Positions 52,045 through 61,221 are shown, numbered from the stretch's first letter. The stretch is DNA of 64,000 nt from Dehalobacter sp. 12DCB1 (GCF_004343605.1 NZ_POSF01000011.1:198990-262989); one strand, 5' to 3'. Numbers and translations: made by a program. Notes: generated by a model not told the origin, from the letters alone.

Positions 52045-53229
52045 CTAAGCCTGCTCAGATCTCGCGCCAAGCCTATGGTTATCCAAACTTTGATTAGACT
52101 TTGACCCGAGATTGAGTCTATCGAGACCGATCATGACCAGTAGACAACCCAAGGCTATAATACCTACTGCTAGTCCGATTTCAATTATTGAAGGTAGGTA
52201 GATTCCCTGACCGCTAACGTAACCTTCAGGACCGGGATAAGAAAGCAGTGGATTAAGTAATTGGGCCTGTAAAAGTGTGTATTTAATCATGAAGATCGCA
52301 AGAATCCCGACCCCCGCTCCTGCGACGAGCGTTCCCTTGTTGATCAGGAGAACCACACCTGTTGCAATAGCAATTAGTTCTATCCAGAAGAGTGGTGCCC
52401 CTTTACCGAGTACCAACCAGTTAAGGATCTTATATTCATCTCCAGCACCGGCATACAAACCGATCGCTGCTTCACCGAAGACTACCATCAATTCGACCGC
52501 GAGAAATGCTCCGGCCAGCTTGCCCAGTTTAGATAGTTTTTCGTTGCTTATCTCTATATAACCGCTCTTATTAAGTATCGCAAAGAGGATAATCAGTAAT
52601 GCCAACGCTGCCACTAGGGCTGCCGCCAAAAATGACAGCGGTTCTACCGGGTTATTCCACAAGGGTCTGGCTACCTGCATCGAGAAGGCGAAGGAGGTAA
52701 CCGTTACTAATAAACCGGCAATAAAGGCTACCAGAGAAATGCCGTACAAGGCCTTCTCCTCTTTTTCGCCCTGTTCCGCCATAATTAACTGGCGTGTAAA
52801 TACAATGCCGATAACAACATAGGCTGCTAAAATCACAGTATCCCAAAACATTGGGGATTCAATATTAGCGCTAAGAATAATATTCCAGACTCTTTCCGGA
52901 TTGCCGATATCCACAATGATGAAGAGTCCAGCGGCAACTACACTGCCGATAGCCCCGACGAAGGCCGCTATCCTTGTAAAAGGCTTATATTCCGCCATCC
53001 CTTGGAAAAGGTAGGCCGAGGAGGAAAAGATCAGAGAACCTGCTGCTATACCTGTGAAAAGCATGAACCCGATAATATAAAGTCCCCAGCAATTATTGTT
53101 ATCCAAATTGGTTAGCTGCAAACCCTTGGTCAGCTGCAAAACCCAGCAAGCCAGGCCAATCACTGACAGAAGGGCGAAAATAATCAACCAAAGTTTTGAA
53201 CCACCTTGCTTCGCCACTTTTGCATTCAT
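52045..53229 (-). CDS. NrfD/PsrC-type quinone-linked membrane subunit
   Basis: 394 residues with ten membrane helices. Start LWLIIFALLSVIGLACWVLQ, then NCWGLYIIGFMLFTGIAAGS, GNPERVWNIILSANIESPMFW and the following conserved helix. These mark NrfD/PsrC subunits, which oxidise or reduce menaquinone and pass electrons through the four-cluster ferredoxin to the molybdoenzyme. Its gene is 17 bp after the ferredoxin gene. Confidence 0.9.
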   Translation of the reverse strand: MNAKVAKQGGSKLWLIIFALLSVIGLACWVLQLTKGLQLTNLDNNNCWGLYIIGFMLFTGIAAGSLIFSSSAYLFQGMAEYKPFTRIAAFVGAIGSVVAAGLFIIVDIGNPERVWNIILSANIESPMFWDTVILAAYVVIGIVFTRQLIMAEQGEKEEKALYGISLVAFIAGLLVTVTSFAFSMQVARPLWNNPVEPLSFLAAALVAALALLIILFAILNKSGYIEISNEKLSKLGKLAGAFLAVELMVVFGEAAIGLYAGAGDEYKILNWLVLGKGAPLFWIELIAIATGVVLLINKGTLVAGAGVGILAIFMIKYTLLQAQLLNPLLSYPGPEGYVSGQGIYLPSIIEIGLAVGIIALGCLLVMIGLDRLNLGSKSNQSLDNHRLGARSEQA

Positions 53230-53245
53230 TTTATTAGCCCCTTTC

Positions 53246-53863
53246 TTAAGTTAAATAGTACACGGACGGGCCGGTACCTTTTTCTTCAAGCATCTTGACA
53301 TAGTTGCGGCCTTGGATCGCTTTGCTGACTTCACTGTTCGGATCATCCAAATCTCCCCAGTAGCGGGCACGACCGATACAAAGCTCCATACACGCCGGCT
53401 CTGCACCTCTGGCAATCCGGTTCACGCAAAAAGTACACTTTTCCACCACATTATACTGATGCACCGGGGCATCGATATCACCCAGCGTATGCTCTAAATA
53501 ATACTCCGGCTTGCTCCAATTAAAGCTGCGGGCACTGTAAGGGCAGGCCACCATGCACATCCGGCAGCCAATACATTTATCATAATTCTGAATGACAATG
53601 CCATCCTCTTCCCGTTTGTAGGTAGCTCCTACAGGACAAGCTTTGACACAAGCAGGATTTTCACAGTGCTGACAGTTCATCGGTACATACTGTATTTTTG
53701 CATTTGGGTATGTGCCCGATGCCGTATCCATTCCTTCTCCGCCAACGGTCAATACCTTGTTCCACCAAATATGATTAGGCAAGTTGTTATTGGACTTACA
53801 TGCCACCGCACAGGCATGACAACCAATACAACGTTTTAAATCTATCGCCATTCCATAACGCAT
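53246..53863 (-). CDS. Four-cluster ferredoxin subunit (DmsB/PsrB type)
   Basis: 205 residues with sixteen Cys in four groups: CIGCHACAVACKSNNNLP, CQHCENPACVKACPVGATY, CIGCRMCMVACPYSARSF and CTFCVNRIARGAEPACMELC. The second group ends in an extra Pro-Val-Gly pattern usual for DmsB. It carries electrons between the NrfD-like anchor and the molybdopterin subunit. No own Tat leader, so it is exported or held with its partner. Confidence 0.95.
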   Translation of the reverse strand: MRYGMAIDLKRCIGCHACAVACKSNNNLPNHIWWNKVLTVGGEGMDTASGTYPNAKIQYVPMNCQHCENPACVKACPVGATYKREEDGIVIQNYDKCIGCRMCMVACPYSARSFNWSKPEYYLEHTLGDIDAPVHQYNVVEKCTFCVNRIARGAEPACMELCIGRARYWGDLDDPNSEVSKAIQGRNYVKMLEEKGTGPSVYYLT

Positions 53864-53877
53864 TGTTTATTCCTCCT

Positions 53878-56367
53878 TTACATTTTTTTAACTTCGCACA
53901 ATGTGTCGAAATAGGCATTATTGGGAACCGCAGGATTAATCGCTCTGGAGGTTAAATCAGCTTCGTCTCCATCAATAAACTGATCATGCTCAAACCCATG
54001 GTTTGCAACTACCACTCCTGGACGAACAGCCGGAGTCACAAATGCCTTCAAAACCATATAACCCCGGTCATTGACTATCTTTACTGTATCTCCTTGAACA
54101 ATCCCACGCACAGCCGCATCCTGAGGATTAATCTTTATAAAAGGTTCTGGCATTATTTCTAATAACCACTGAACATGTGTATAACCAGTATTTGCTTTTA
54201 ATCTACTCCGTTCTGTGGCGAAGATTAAAGGATATTTGGAAAACAACGGTTTATCAGGCCAAGCTTCTATTGGCGGTTCCCAATAAGGAAGGCTTTCCTT
54301 TTTCTGATCAATTTTCTGACCATAATCGATATAGGGTTTAAAGGCTTCCTGATAGAATTGGGCACGTCCGGTAGGCGTCGGGAAAGTACCACTTCCGGCG
54401 TGAACTTCTGCACCTGTCATAAATGCGGCTCCTCCACTGGATGTAACACCTGCTGCTCCATGAACATAATCATCCGACATATAGCGCATTGTCTTTTCTT
54501 GTTTCAATTTCTCCCAGCTAATACCGACCGCCTTACAGGCATCGCTATCCATAAGTTTTGTGTAAAACTCATCTCTGGTAACAACGAACTCATCACCAAA
54601 ACCCATACCTTTTCCTAGTAAATTGATGATTTCCAAATCGGGTTTGCTCTCATAAAGAGGGTCTATTGCCTTTTCAGTCATTTTAGCAAATGGGTTAAAC
54701 ATAGTGAGTACGCTCTCATATTCAAAGTATCCGCATACAGGTAAAACGATATCTGCGTGTTTGGCGGTATCGCTCATATATTGATCGGCGACAACAACCA
54801 AGTCCAGCTTATTGAATACTTCAATCCAAGATTTTCTCTCGGCCTGAGCTCGAAGTATATTTGCAGTGGATACAAATAAACTTTTTATAGCCATGGGTTT
54901 ACCAGCATACATGCCTTCATTCAAAATATCAAGTAACTTAAGTGAAGGAATAGTTGGCCCTGGAACTTTCCCAGGTGGGTAGATAATACTTGAACAATCG
55001 AACATCGATCCTAAACACAGGCCCTGAACACCACTAACACCAGCTCCATGCTTCGCCAATTGACCTGTTACCATAGCCAAAGCATACATCGCCGCATAAG
55101 CTGGTGCCGCATTGCCCATATGGTCAATTCCTTCAGAAGCATATAAACAAGTGGGACCGGCAGCATACATACGAGCAAGTTCATAGATGGTCTCTACAGG
55201 AATGTCGCAAAGCTCAGAGGCTTTTTCGGGAGTCCATTCGGCTGTTCTTTCCAACAGCAAATCATATGCCGTGGTTACTTTAATGCCATTAATCTCAAAC
55301 GTGCCATTAATAACGGGGTTGGGAATTTCCGAAGGCAAACCAACTTTCCCGTCGGCTCCTCGGACAACAATCGCGTTATTTTCAGCATTAGCTGCTCCTC
55401 CAAGATCACTCTGGCGCAAATATAAACCATCGCTTTCTTTTACCAAGAAGGGGCCAACGGTATTTTGAGCAATAAATTCCTTATCTGCCAAACCTTCCTT
55501 GACAACAATATTAATCATCGCCATAGCTAACGCAGCATCGGTAGACATCCGAATCGGTACAAACTTGTCTGCTTTAGATGCTGTAATTGTATAATTTGGG
55601 TCAATAACAATCACCTTTGCCCCGTTTTCAGCAGCTTCCTGCACAAAATGCCAATTCTGCTTGTATGACGAGGTAGGATTGGTCCCCCATATAAAGATGT
55701 ATTTGGAGTTCATTATATCGGTAAGACTATTCCCGAAAAACCAAGGCCCGTAGCCAACTGCTCTGCCTGGAGCGTCCACCGCCGCCATATCAAGCATATG
55801 AAAAACAAAGGTTCCCCCCATCCAATTAAACAGCCTCTTTAAATAATTGTTTACGCAAACTGTTGAATTTCCTCCAGCAAATGAATAGCTAATACTGGAA
55901 CCACCATACTCACTCAGATAGCCTTTCCATTTTTCACAAATATATTGAATGGCTTCATCCCACGAAAGCTGCTCCCATTTACCTTCACCACGCTCCCCGA
56001 CTCTTCGCATCGGATATTTCAGGCGTCTTTCTTCATAGGTACGTAGCGCATGTGAGAGACCTTTTCCACAAATACGATTCCATTTCTTATCTGGAAAATC
56101 CCGTTTAGATGTTTTAACGATTTTCCCATTCCTGACATGTACATTGAGGCTGCAGCCGCCCTCACAACAGGATGGGCAAGCACCCGCGAAAATTTGCTCC
56201 TCTGGGCTAGTAGTTTGCGCGTCATCACCTGCAGCCAAAGCCTGCAGTACCGTACTTCCCGGAGACGCCGCAACCGCGCCAGCCATCGCTGCCGCAGCCG
56301 CCGTGCCTTTAAGGAAGGTTCTTCTGCCAAAATTTCTCCTCAGAATGTTTCCATCTTCTTTTCCCAT
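53878..56367 (-). CDS. Tat-exported molybdopterin oxidoreductase catalytic subunit (DMSO reductase family)
   Basis: 829 residues from the internal ATG at 56367, which follows AAGGAGGT by 7 nt. The Tat signal is RRNFGRRTFLKGTAAAAAMA, so the protein should be on the outer face of the membrane. The 4Fe-4S site is CPSCCEGGC, with the last Cys in RICGKGLSHALR. Cofactor-binding stretches include ISYSFAGGNSTVCVNN, IFIWGTNPTSSYKQNW, GVSGVQGLCLGSMFD and the C-terminal TERSRLKANTGYTHVQWL. The substrate (sulfoxide, polysulfide, selenate, etc.) cannot be told from sequence alone. The reading frame continues in phase upstream to 56802 (see next entry). Confidence 0.85.
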   Translation of the reverse strand: MGKEDGNILRRNFGRRTFLKGTAAAAAMAGAVAASPGSTVLQALAAGDDAQTTSPEEQIFAGACPSCCEGGCSLNVHVRNGKIVKTSKRDFPDKKWNRICGKGLSHALRTYEERRLKYPMRRVGERGEGKWEQLSWDEAIQYICEKWKGYLSEYGGSSISYSFAGGNSTVCVNNYLKRLFNWMGGTFVFHMLDMAAVDAPGRAVGYGPWFFGNSLTDIMNSKYIFIWGTNPTSSYKQNWHFVQEAAENGAKVIVIDPNYTITASKADKFVPIRMSTDAALAMAMINIVVKEGLADKEFIAQNTVGPFLVKESDGLYLRQSDLGGAANAENNAIVVRGADGKVGLPSEIPNPVINGTFEINGIKVTTAYDLLLERTAEWTPEKASELCDIPVETIYELARMYAAGPTCLYASEGIDHMGNAAPAYAAMYALAMVTGQLAKHGAGVSGVQGLCLGSMFDCSSIIYPPGKVPGPTIPSLKLLDILNEGMYAGKPMAIKSLFVSTANILRAQAERKSWIEVFNKLDLVVVADQYMSDTAKHADIVLPVCGYFEYESVLTMFNPFAKMTEKAIDPLYESKPDLEIINLLGKGMGFGDEFVVTRDEFYTKLMDSDACKAVGISWEKLKQEKTMRYMSDDYVHGAAGVTSSGGAAFMTGAEVHAGSGTFPTPTGRAQFYQEAFKPYIDYGQKIDQKKESLPYWEPPIEAWPDKPLFSKYPLIFATERSRLKANTGYTHVQWLLEIMPEPFIKINPQDAAVRGIVQGDTVKIVNDRGYMVLKAFVTPAVRPGVVVANHGFEHDQFIDGDEADLTSRAINPAVPNNAYFDTLCEVKKM

Positions 56368-56802
56368 CAAATTTACCTCCTTTTCGTTTAAAAGCATTTG
56401 TTGTTTTTGCAAGGCTTGGTGAAGGGCAGGCAAAAGCATTTTATCCGCTTTTTCCTTTTCAACAATGAAACAAGCGTCAATGCTTTCTAAATAATGAGCA
56501 TAGACTAACTCGTCCCTGGAAAGGAGAGGAACAATTGTAAGCGTGGGGTTTTCCGTTTTGAGGCGGGCTATGGTATCTGGACAGCTTTCCTTATAGGCGA
56601 AAATATCAATAATTAAGATACCGCCGGATTTTTTTTCCACCCTTTCATATAATTCCATTAGGCTTTTGACGTGAATATACCCTTTCCTCATCAAGAAAAG
56701 CAAATCGACAATCGGCAGCCGCAGCCAGACATTGGGAACAGCTACGATTATTTCAGCTTCCTTTGCTCCTTTGTTTTCCTTCATCCATCTCACCAAAAAC
56801 AA
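56368..56802 (-). CDS. Receiver-like domain in frame ahead of the molybdoenzyme
   Basis: 145 residues with no stop before the molybdoenzyme start. EIIVAVPNVWLRLPIVDLLF, GGILIIDIFAYKESCPD, LTIVPLLSRDELVYAHYLES and DACFIVEKEKADKMLLPALH give the alternating strand/helix pattern of a response-regulator receiver; the Asp of LIIDI sits at the phosphorylation position, but the acidic pair near the N-terminus is lost. Either it is a separate small protein whose stop was lost, or an alternative longer enzyme is made. The N-terminal extension would bury the Tat signal, so most enzyme should come from the internal SD. Confidence 0.6.
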
Positions 56803-56922
56803 CTCCTTTAAATCGTACGCGCATACAATTTGACTTTAGTTTATAAAAAAGAGATTTATCTGTCTGTCATGAAGAACCATCGATCTTCTTTCCCTATTTG
56901 GTCACGTATTCCATGACAACTG

Positions 56923-57594
56923 CTACATATCTTCAAATATTTTATGACGGATGGTGTATTCCACTAAATCCGCTTTCTTGAACAATTTCAGCTTTTCACT
57001 GATACGCCGTTTGTAAGTTTCAACGGTACTGGCGGATAAAAAAAGTATCTCACCAATTTCCCGACCGCTATACCCATGGGAAAGCAAACCAAGTACCTGT
57101 CTTTCTCTGGAAGATAGAACCTCAGGGGATATTTCCTTCTGAGGTACTGCCGATGGAATTGAACTCTGAACCCTGTATTTGCCGGCTATTACCTGCACAC
57201 CATCTGTGCTTAAGAAAACCTCACCCCGCTGGACTTGCTCAATCGCCTTAAGCAGATCCCGGTCAGCCGCTGATTTATGAAGATACCCCATCCCGCCGGC
57301 TTCGAGGAACTTTAGCAAATAAAGCTGTTCCGGATGCATGGTAACAGCAATCACTTTAATATTCGGCAGACCTTTGATAATTCGGGCCGTGGCTTCTACT
57401 CCGTCAAAATCAGGCAGGGTAATATCCATTAGTACCAAATCCGGCTGCAAATAGAGTACTTCCTCAACCGCATCGGCTCCATTGCCTGCCTCACCAATCA
57501 CCCGAATATTCGCTTTACTTTCCAGGAACATCCGCAGAGTGTCCCGCAACAGTTTATGGTCGTCTACCAAATAAATTGTTGTCTGCTTTTCCAT
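56923..57594 (-). CDS. NarL/LuxR-family response regulator
   Basis: 223 residues. Receiver domain with IYLVDDHKLLRDTLRMF, phosphoacceptor Asp in LVLMDITLPDFDGVEA (about 55) and Lys in GYLHKSAADRDLL. The LuxR-type HTH follows: LSSRERQVLGLLSHGYSGRE and LFLSASTVETYKRRISEKL. It is encoded 17 bp after its kinase and just upstream of the molybdoenzyme genes, so it likely activates that operon. Confidence 0.95.
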   Translation of the reverse strand: MEKQTTIYLVDDHKLLRDTLRMFLESKANIRVIGEAGNGADAVEEVLYLQPDLVLMDITLPDFDGVEATARIIKGLPNIKVIAVTMHPEQLYLLKFLEAGGMGYLHKSAADRDLLKAIEQVQRGEVFLSTDGVQVIAGKYRVQSSIPSAVPQKEISPEVLSSRERQVLGLLSHGYSGREIGEILFLSASTVETYKRRISEKLKLFKKADLVEYTIRHKIFEDM

Positions 57595-57611
57595 GCTAAC
57601 CTCCTACTTGC

Positions 57612-58733
57612 TTAAACCAAGGGCAGTAAAATATTGAGAGTTAATCCCTGATCCTTTTGATTAAGCAACCAGAATTTACCCTTAGCCAGCTTCACCCGCT
57701 CCTCCATCCCCAAAAGACCAAGGCCACTGCTTTTTCTTTCTTCCATGCCTTTACCATTATCTTCAATTTGCAGCAGAAGTTTGTTGCCTTTTACCGTCAA
57801 ATTAATCATAACGGAACTGGCTCCGGCATGACGGGCGACATTGGTCAGTCCTTCCTGCACCGCCCGGTAAACGATGATCTCCACATCATCGGGTAAGCGT
57901 TCCTCCAGATTATGGTGCCTGAACTCTACCGCAATTCCCGTAGAATCTGTGTATTCCTTGATATGAGATTCCAACGCCGCCTGTAAACCTAAATTTTCTA
58001 ATAGAGCAGGCCGCAAATTATGAGAAATACGCCGGACTTCCTCAAGCGTTTGCTGCGTAATATGAGAAAGACCACCGAGACGCCCTTTCACATAGTCTAA
58101 ATCCTCTGATTGTTGCAGAATATTCAATTGAAGCAATATGGAGGTCAGCACTTGTCCGACCTCATCATGAAGGGCCAGAGATACCTGTCTGCGGCCATTT
58201 TCCAGCTCTTGTTCAGCTTTTTGATAAAGGATGGACAGGGATTTTTCTCTCTCTTTCAAGGCTGTGATCAAATGCGTGGTGCAATAAATATCTGATAAAA
58301 GCTGGGATATAGGCTGCAATAGCCGTAGCTCTTCCTGTAATAAGCCGTCTAAAGGAGAGGCCCCCGCCCAGCCTGCCAGCAAAACTCCCTCAATCTTATC
58401 TTCTCTTAGCAAAGGCAACAACAGGCATCTCTGCCAGATTCCGCCCTGAAAATAGCGACCGGCTGTTTCTGGAGCGTCAATATATACGGCAGCAGTCGAT
58501 AAATTCCATCCGATCTGCCGCCAGGAAGAAGCAAAGTGAGAAGAGGCCGAAGAAGAATATTGTTTATGTAAAATATAGTTATTAATCTTTTGCACATAAA
58601 CCGCACAACCATCTGCCTTGATAACTTCGCAAAATAACTTCGGCAGTTCTTCTTGGATCCGCAGTTGCCCATAATTCGACAGGGCTTCACTTAGCTCCAG
58701 TAAAAATGACAATAATAGTTTATTCTCCGACAC
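57612..58733 (-). CDS. Soluble GAF-domain sensor histidine kinase (NarX/DegS type)
   Basis: 373 residues without membrane helices. A GAF-like sensor region (about 10-165, ADGCAVYVQKINNYILHKQY), a coiled linker, the HisKA_3 phosphoacceptor box VSLALHDEVGQVLTSILLQL (about 190) and an HATPase with EGLTNVARHAGAS, IEDNGKGM and GLGLLGMEERVKLA. The signal is cytoplasmic, perhaps redox, oxygen or substrate. Partner of the regulator 17 bp downstream. Confidence 0.95.
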   Translation of the reverse strand: MSENKLLLSFLLELSEALSNYGQLRIQEELPKLFCEVIKADGCAVYVQKINNYILHKQYSSSASSHFASSWRQIGWNLSTAAVYIDAPETAGRYFQGGIWQRCLLLPLLREDKIEGVLLAGWAGASPLDGLLQEELRLLQPISQLLSDIYCTTHLITALKEREKSLSILYQKAEQELENGRRQVSLALHDEVGQVLTSILLQLNILQQSEDLDYVKGRLGGLSHITQQTLEEVRRISHNLRPALLENLGLQAALESHIKEYTDSTGIAVEFRHHNLEERLPDDVEIIVYRAVQEGLTNVARHAGASSVMINLTVKGNKLLLQIEDNGKGMEERKSSGLGLLGMEERVKLAKGKFWLLNQKDQGLTLNILLPLV

Positions 58734-58823
58734 GATATCCCTCCTTTTTTATATCTTTATCTTATTATAAAATATAATTCAGATGATTTCTGTCGTGAAA
58801 AACGTTACAAACCTTGACAAACT
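58734..58823. other. Short gap upstream of the kinase gene
   Basis: Contains the SD AAGGAGGGATATC of the kinase gene and an AT-rich tract that may hold its promoter. Nothing else is visible. Confidence 0.4.
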
Positions 58824-58980
58824 GAGCTTTTGTGAACATAACATAGATATCCCGGTAATCACAGCGAGTATTGCCGACATTACCGGGAGCATTATCGGGG
58901 AGGCGATTGAATTTAAAATTGATTTTGAAATAAGCTCATATCAAAGGGTCCGAGCCGTTTTCATTACACTAGAAACACTG
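58824..58980 (+). pseudogene. Internally deleted fragment of the ferritin-like gene
   Basis: The translation CEHNIDIPVITASIADITGS then IIGEAIEFKIDFEI matches REHNVNIPLITASIADIAGS and IIGEAIEL of the gene at 47993, and then jumps to its later DFKIDKEF region. DNA identity over about 80 bp is high (most changes are third positions). The first 55 codons and the middle are missing. It is a degenerate duplicate. Confidence 0.75.
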
Positions 58981-59111
58981 TAAAATGTACTTATCTCTTT
59001 GTCCAAAGGCAAAAACAAAATATTTTGCACAAACATATGTTCCCATATATATTCCATTATATGGTATAATAAGGATGTTAGGAAATAAATTACTGAAAGG
59101 AGGTAAAACAG

Positions 59112-59525
59112 ATGGATAACGATCAATTTCAGGAACTGGTACTAAATCAATTGAGTTCTCTTGGGAACAGAATGGAACAACTTGATAACCGGCAGGATCG
59201 GTTTGAAGAAGGGCTGCAGCAACTTTACTTTGATCAGCAACAACTCAAGGCAGGCCAGCAGCAGCTTCTCTCTGATCAGCAACAGCTCAAGGCAGGCCAG
59301 CAGCAAATCTGGACGAGTATAGATGCAATTGCTGTTAGCCAGGAGCAGATGCAGCAGGACATCCAAACAATTAAGGGGGACATCATCCATATTCGCCAAA
59401 GCCAAGCGCGTGTGGAGCATGATCTTTCTGGAAAAGTCAATGCTTTATTCGATTTCCGCGAGAGCCAGATCGAAACGAATCAACGTGTTTCTGAAAGACT
59501 AGAACGGCTTGAAGCTAAACGATAA
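59112..59525 (+). CDS. Coiled-coil protein with glutamine-rich tandem repeat
   Basis: 137 residues. MDNDQFQELVLNQLSSLGNR begins like the two mini-proteins at 24452 and 26007. A 14-residue unit DQQQLKAGQQQLLS is repeated almost perfectly (42-bp DNA repeat), followed by QDIQTIKGDIIHIRQSQARV and a basic end. The whole chain is coiled coil. TATAAT at about 59067 and SD AAAGGAGG lie upstream. Function unknown; repeat-number variation is expected between strains. Confidence 0.7.
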   Translation: MDNDQFQELVLNQLSSLGNRMEQLDNRQDRFEEGLQQLYFDQQQLKAGQQQLLSDQQQLKAGQQQIWTSIDAIAVSQEQMQQDIQTIKGDIIHIRQSQARVEHDLSGKVNALFDFRESQIETNQRVSERLERLEAKR

Positions 59526-59570
59526 ATATTTTTGGATTGTTAGACGAGGACTTTTACATAACGGTTTTAT

Positions 59571-60413
59571 TTACGTCGATGAAGATAAAATTTCCCCGTT
59601 AAAATAAATCAGATCACCTTCCGGATAATGCCAGACTGCCTTTAAAATGGTCGGTTTGAAGATGCCGTTCTCATTCCTCTCATAACCTTCATATACCGCA
59701 GACCAGGGGATGCTTTGCTTACTGCCGTCAAAACCTACAGCCATTCGGTCATTGGTGGTGCATTCAAGCATTTCTCCCGCTTCATTGAAGGTAAAGATGC
59801 CACTCGCGCTTATGCCGAAGGAAGTAATCGACGCTTTAGCATGCGTATCGTCAATCGCTTCCCAAGTGATGTAGTCTTGTAAGGCAATGTTCGGTACATA
59901 CAAACTCTCTGCGAGCACCGTTGCCAGACAGGCCTTATCCATTTCGACACCCTTTTGGTCAAACAGCGTAAAGGCCTTGGCGATCACGCCTTTCATGGAG
60001 CCCACGCCCTGATTGTAGCTGTCGAAGCCCTGAAAAGGAATTCCGTACATCGCACTGTCAATGAAAGCCAAACGGTTTGGCGTTTCAACAAAGTTGTACT
60101 GCGTATAGTCAATGGTAAGCGTTGCCTTATCCACGCCGGTGGAAAAAGGTACGCTTTTAAATTCGGTTTTCATCCAGGACATTTTGGAAGTACCAATATA
60201 GCCGCAGTGGTTAAAATATTTTTGTACAGGCTCAGGCAGATGGGCAATATCCTGTTCGGTAAAGATTTCTGTTTCCGGTTGGGTCTTGGAAATAAGTTGG
60301 ATAGCCGCCTTATTAAAGTCTGATTTTAAAGACGAATAAGGTTGGATAAAGTAAACGACGGCCAGCAAAATAATCGCTGCAAGAATACCTGCAATAACAC
60401 CTAACGTTATCAT
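59571..60413 (-). CDS. DUF6544 family protein, membrane-anchored
   Basis: 280 residues. MITLGVIAGILAAIILLAVV is an anchor; then ALPEPVQKYF-like LPEPVQKYFNHCGYIGTSK and KSVPFSTGVDKATLTIDYT mark DUF6544 (formerly DUF6920). Function unknown. The ORF opens at 60443 inside marR, but the ATG at 60413 has AAGGAG 7 nt upstream, with that SD overlapping the marR stop. It is therefore coupled to and presumably controlled by the MarR protein. Confidence 0.8.
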   Translation of the reverse strand: MITLGVIAGILAAIILLAVVYFIQPYSSLKSDFNKAAIQLISKTQPETEIFTEQDIAHLPEPVQKYFNHCGYIGTSKMSWMKTEFKSVPFSTGVDKATLTIDYTQYNFVETPNRLAFIDSAMYGIPFQGFDSYNQGVGSMKGVIAKAFTLFDQKGVEMDKACLATVLAESLYVPNIALQDYITWEAIDDTHAKASITSFGISASGIFTFNEAGEMLECTTNDRMAVGFDGSKQSIPWSAVYEGYERNENGIFKPTILKAVWHYPEGDLIYFNGEILSSST

Positions 60414-60417
60414 TTTT

Positions 60418-60876
60418 TTACTCCTTGATCTCTTCATTTTCATTCTCCATCATTTCAATATTGCGACTGATCTTGACTAATCCTTGATAAAATCTATCCG
60501 TTAGTTCAGGGTCGAATCCACTAAAAATCTGCTGCATGAATTCTACTTCCCGCTGTCTGCGCGCCGCAAAATAGGTGTGAAATTTCGGAGTCAGCATAAT
60601 TCGCAAAGCTCTGGCATCACTTTTATCCTTGGATATGGTGACAAATCCGTGTTCTGCGAGTGTCGCTGCCAGACGCTTGGCATTCTGCCTGGAATAGCCG
60701 ATATCATCAGCCGCTTCGCTTACAGTCGGCGGCTCTTCAAAACGGGCCACACTAACCAGGAACAGCCACTGTTTAATGGTAATATTCTGATCAAAAGCAT
60801 CCCCGAGCACTTGTAGCCTGTTAGCTAAAACAAAGATCATTCCGAAAATATTGGCCTGCTTTTTCATTTCGTCCAT
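60418..60876 (-). CDS. MarR-family transcriptional regulator
   Basis: 152 residues. The winged HTH is seen in ITIKQWLFLVSVARFEEPPT, VSEAADDIGYSRQNAKRLAA and HGFVTISKDKSDARALRI. The ATG at 60876 follows GGAGGTG. Just upstream is a perfect 19-bp-arm palindrome covering the promoter, a textbook MarR autorepression site. Probably a two-gene operon with DUF6544. Confidence 0.9.
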   Translation of the reverse strand: MDEMKKQANIFGMIFVLANRLQVLGDAFDQNITIKQWLFLVSVARFEEPPTVSEAADDIGYSRQNAKRLAATLAEHGFVTISKDKSDARALRIMLTPKFHTYFAARRQREVEFMQQIFSGFDPELTDRFYQGLVKISRNIEMMENENEEIKE

Positions 60877-60914
60877 CTGATACACCTCCAGATCGTTCTT
60901 GACTGCCTCCATAT

Positions 60915-60963
60915 AAATAGGTAACATATTACGTTTTTATTATACGTAATATGTTACCTATTT
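60915..60963. promoter_or_regulatory. MarR operator palindrome
   Basis: AAATAGGTAACATATTACG, 11 bases TTTTTATTATA, then the exact complement. 39 bp before the marR ATG. A TATAAT-like box lies in the spacer region, so binding would block RNA polymerase. Confidence 0.75.
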
Positions 60964-60984
60964 GTCAATCCTTTTGCTCAATTT

Positions 60985-61014
60985 GTAGAATTTGCAAGCG
61001 CTTGCAAATTCTAC
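60985..61014. repeat. 30-bp perfect palindrome without spacer
   Basis: GTAGAATTTGCAAGC followed at once by its complement. It contains TTGCAAGCGCTTGCAA, like LacI-family operators (…GCAAGCGCTTGC…). No gene nearby fits as target except marR or a lost gene. 61015-61194 shows no gene. Confidence 0.6.
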
Positions 61015-61194
61015 GGTTATTAAAATAAGTGGTTTGCCGCATTTCTTCTTTCTTCCTTTGTGATAAGCGGCGGGCATATTGTCCAAGGCGATGGTTGCCA
61101 CATCTTTTCCGGCGTATTCCGAAGATCCACAGAAAGGAACAAGGAAAAATACTAAATTGCAGCATTTCTATATCCTTATAGCCTTTTTGATAAA

Positions 61195-61221
61195 TAAAAA
61201 AACTTGGTCCCAGACCAAGTT
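61195..61221 (-). terminator. Terminator of rnpB
   Basis: On the minus strand AACTTGGTCTGGGACCAAGTT followed by T6-7, 57 bp beyond the mature rnpB 3' end. Confidence 0.85.

Noticed and set aside
60965-61165. 66-codon minus-strand ORF
   Set aside because: Runs through the palindrome, no SD, arginine-rich without protein-like pattern.
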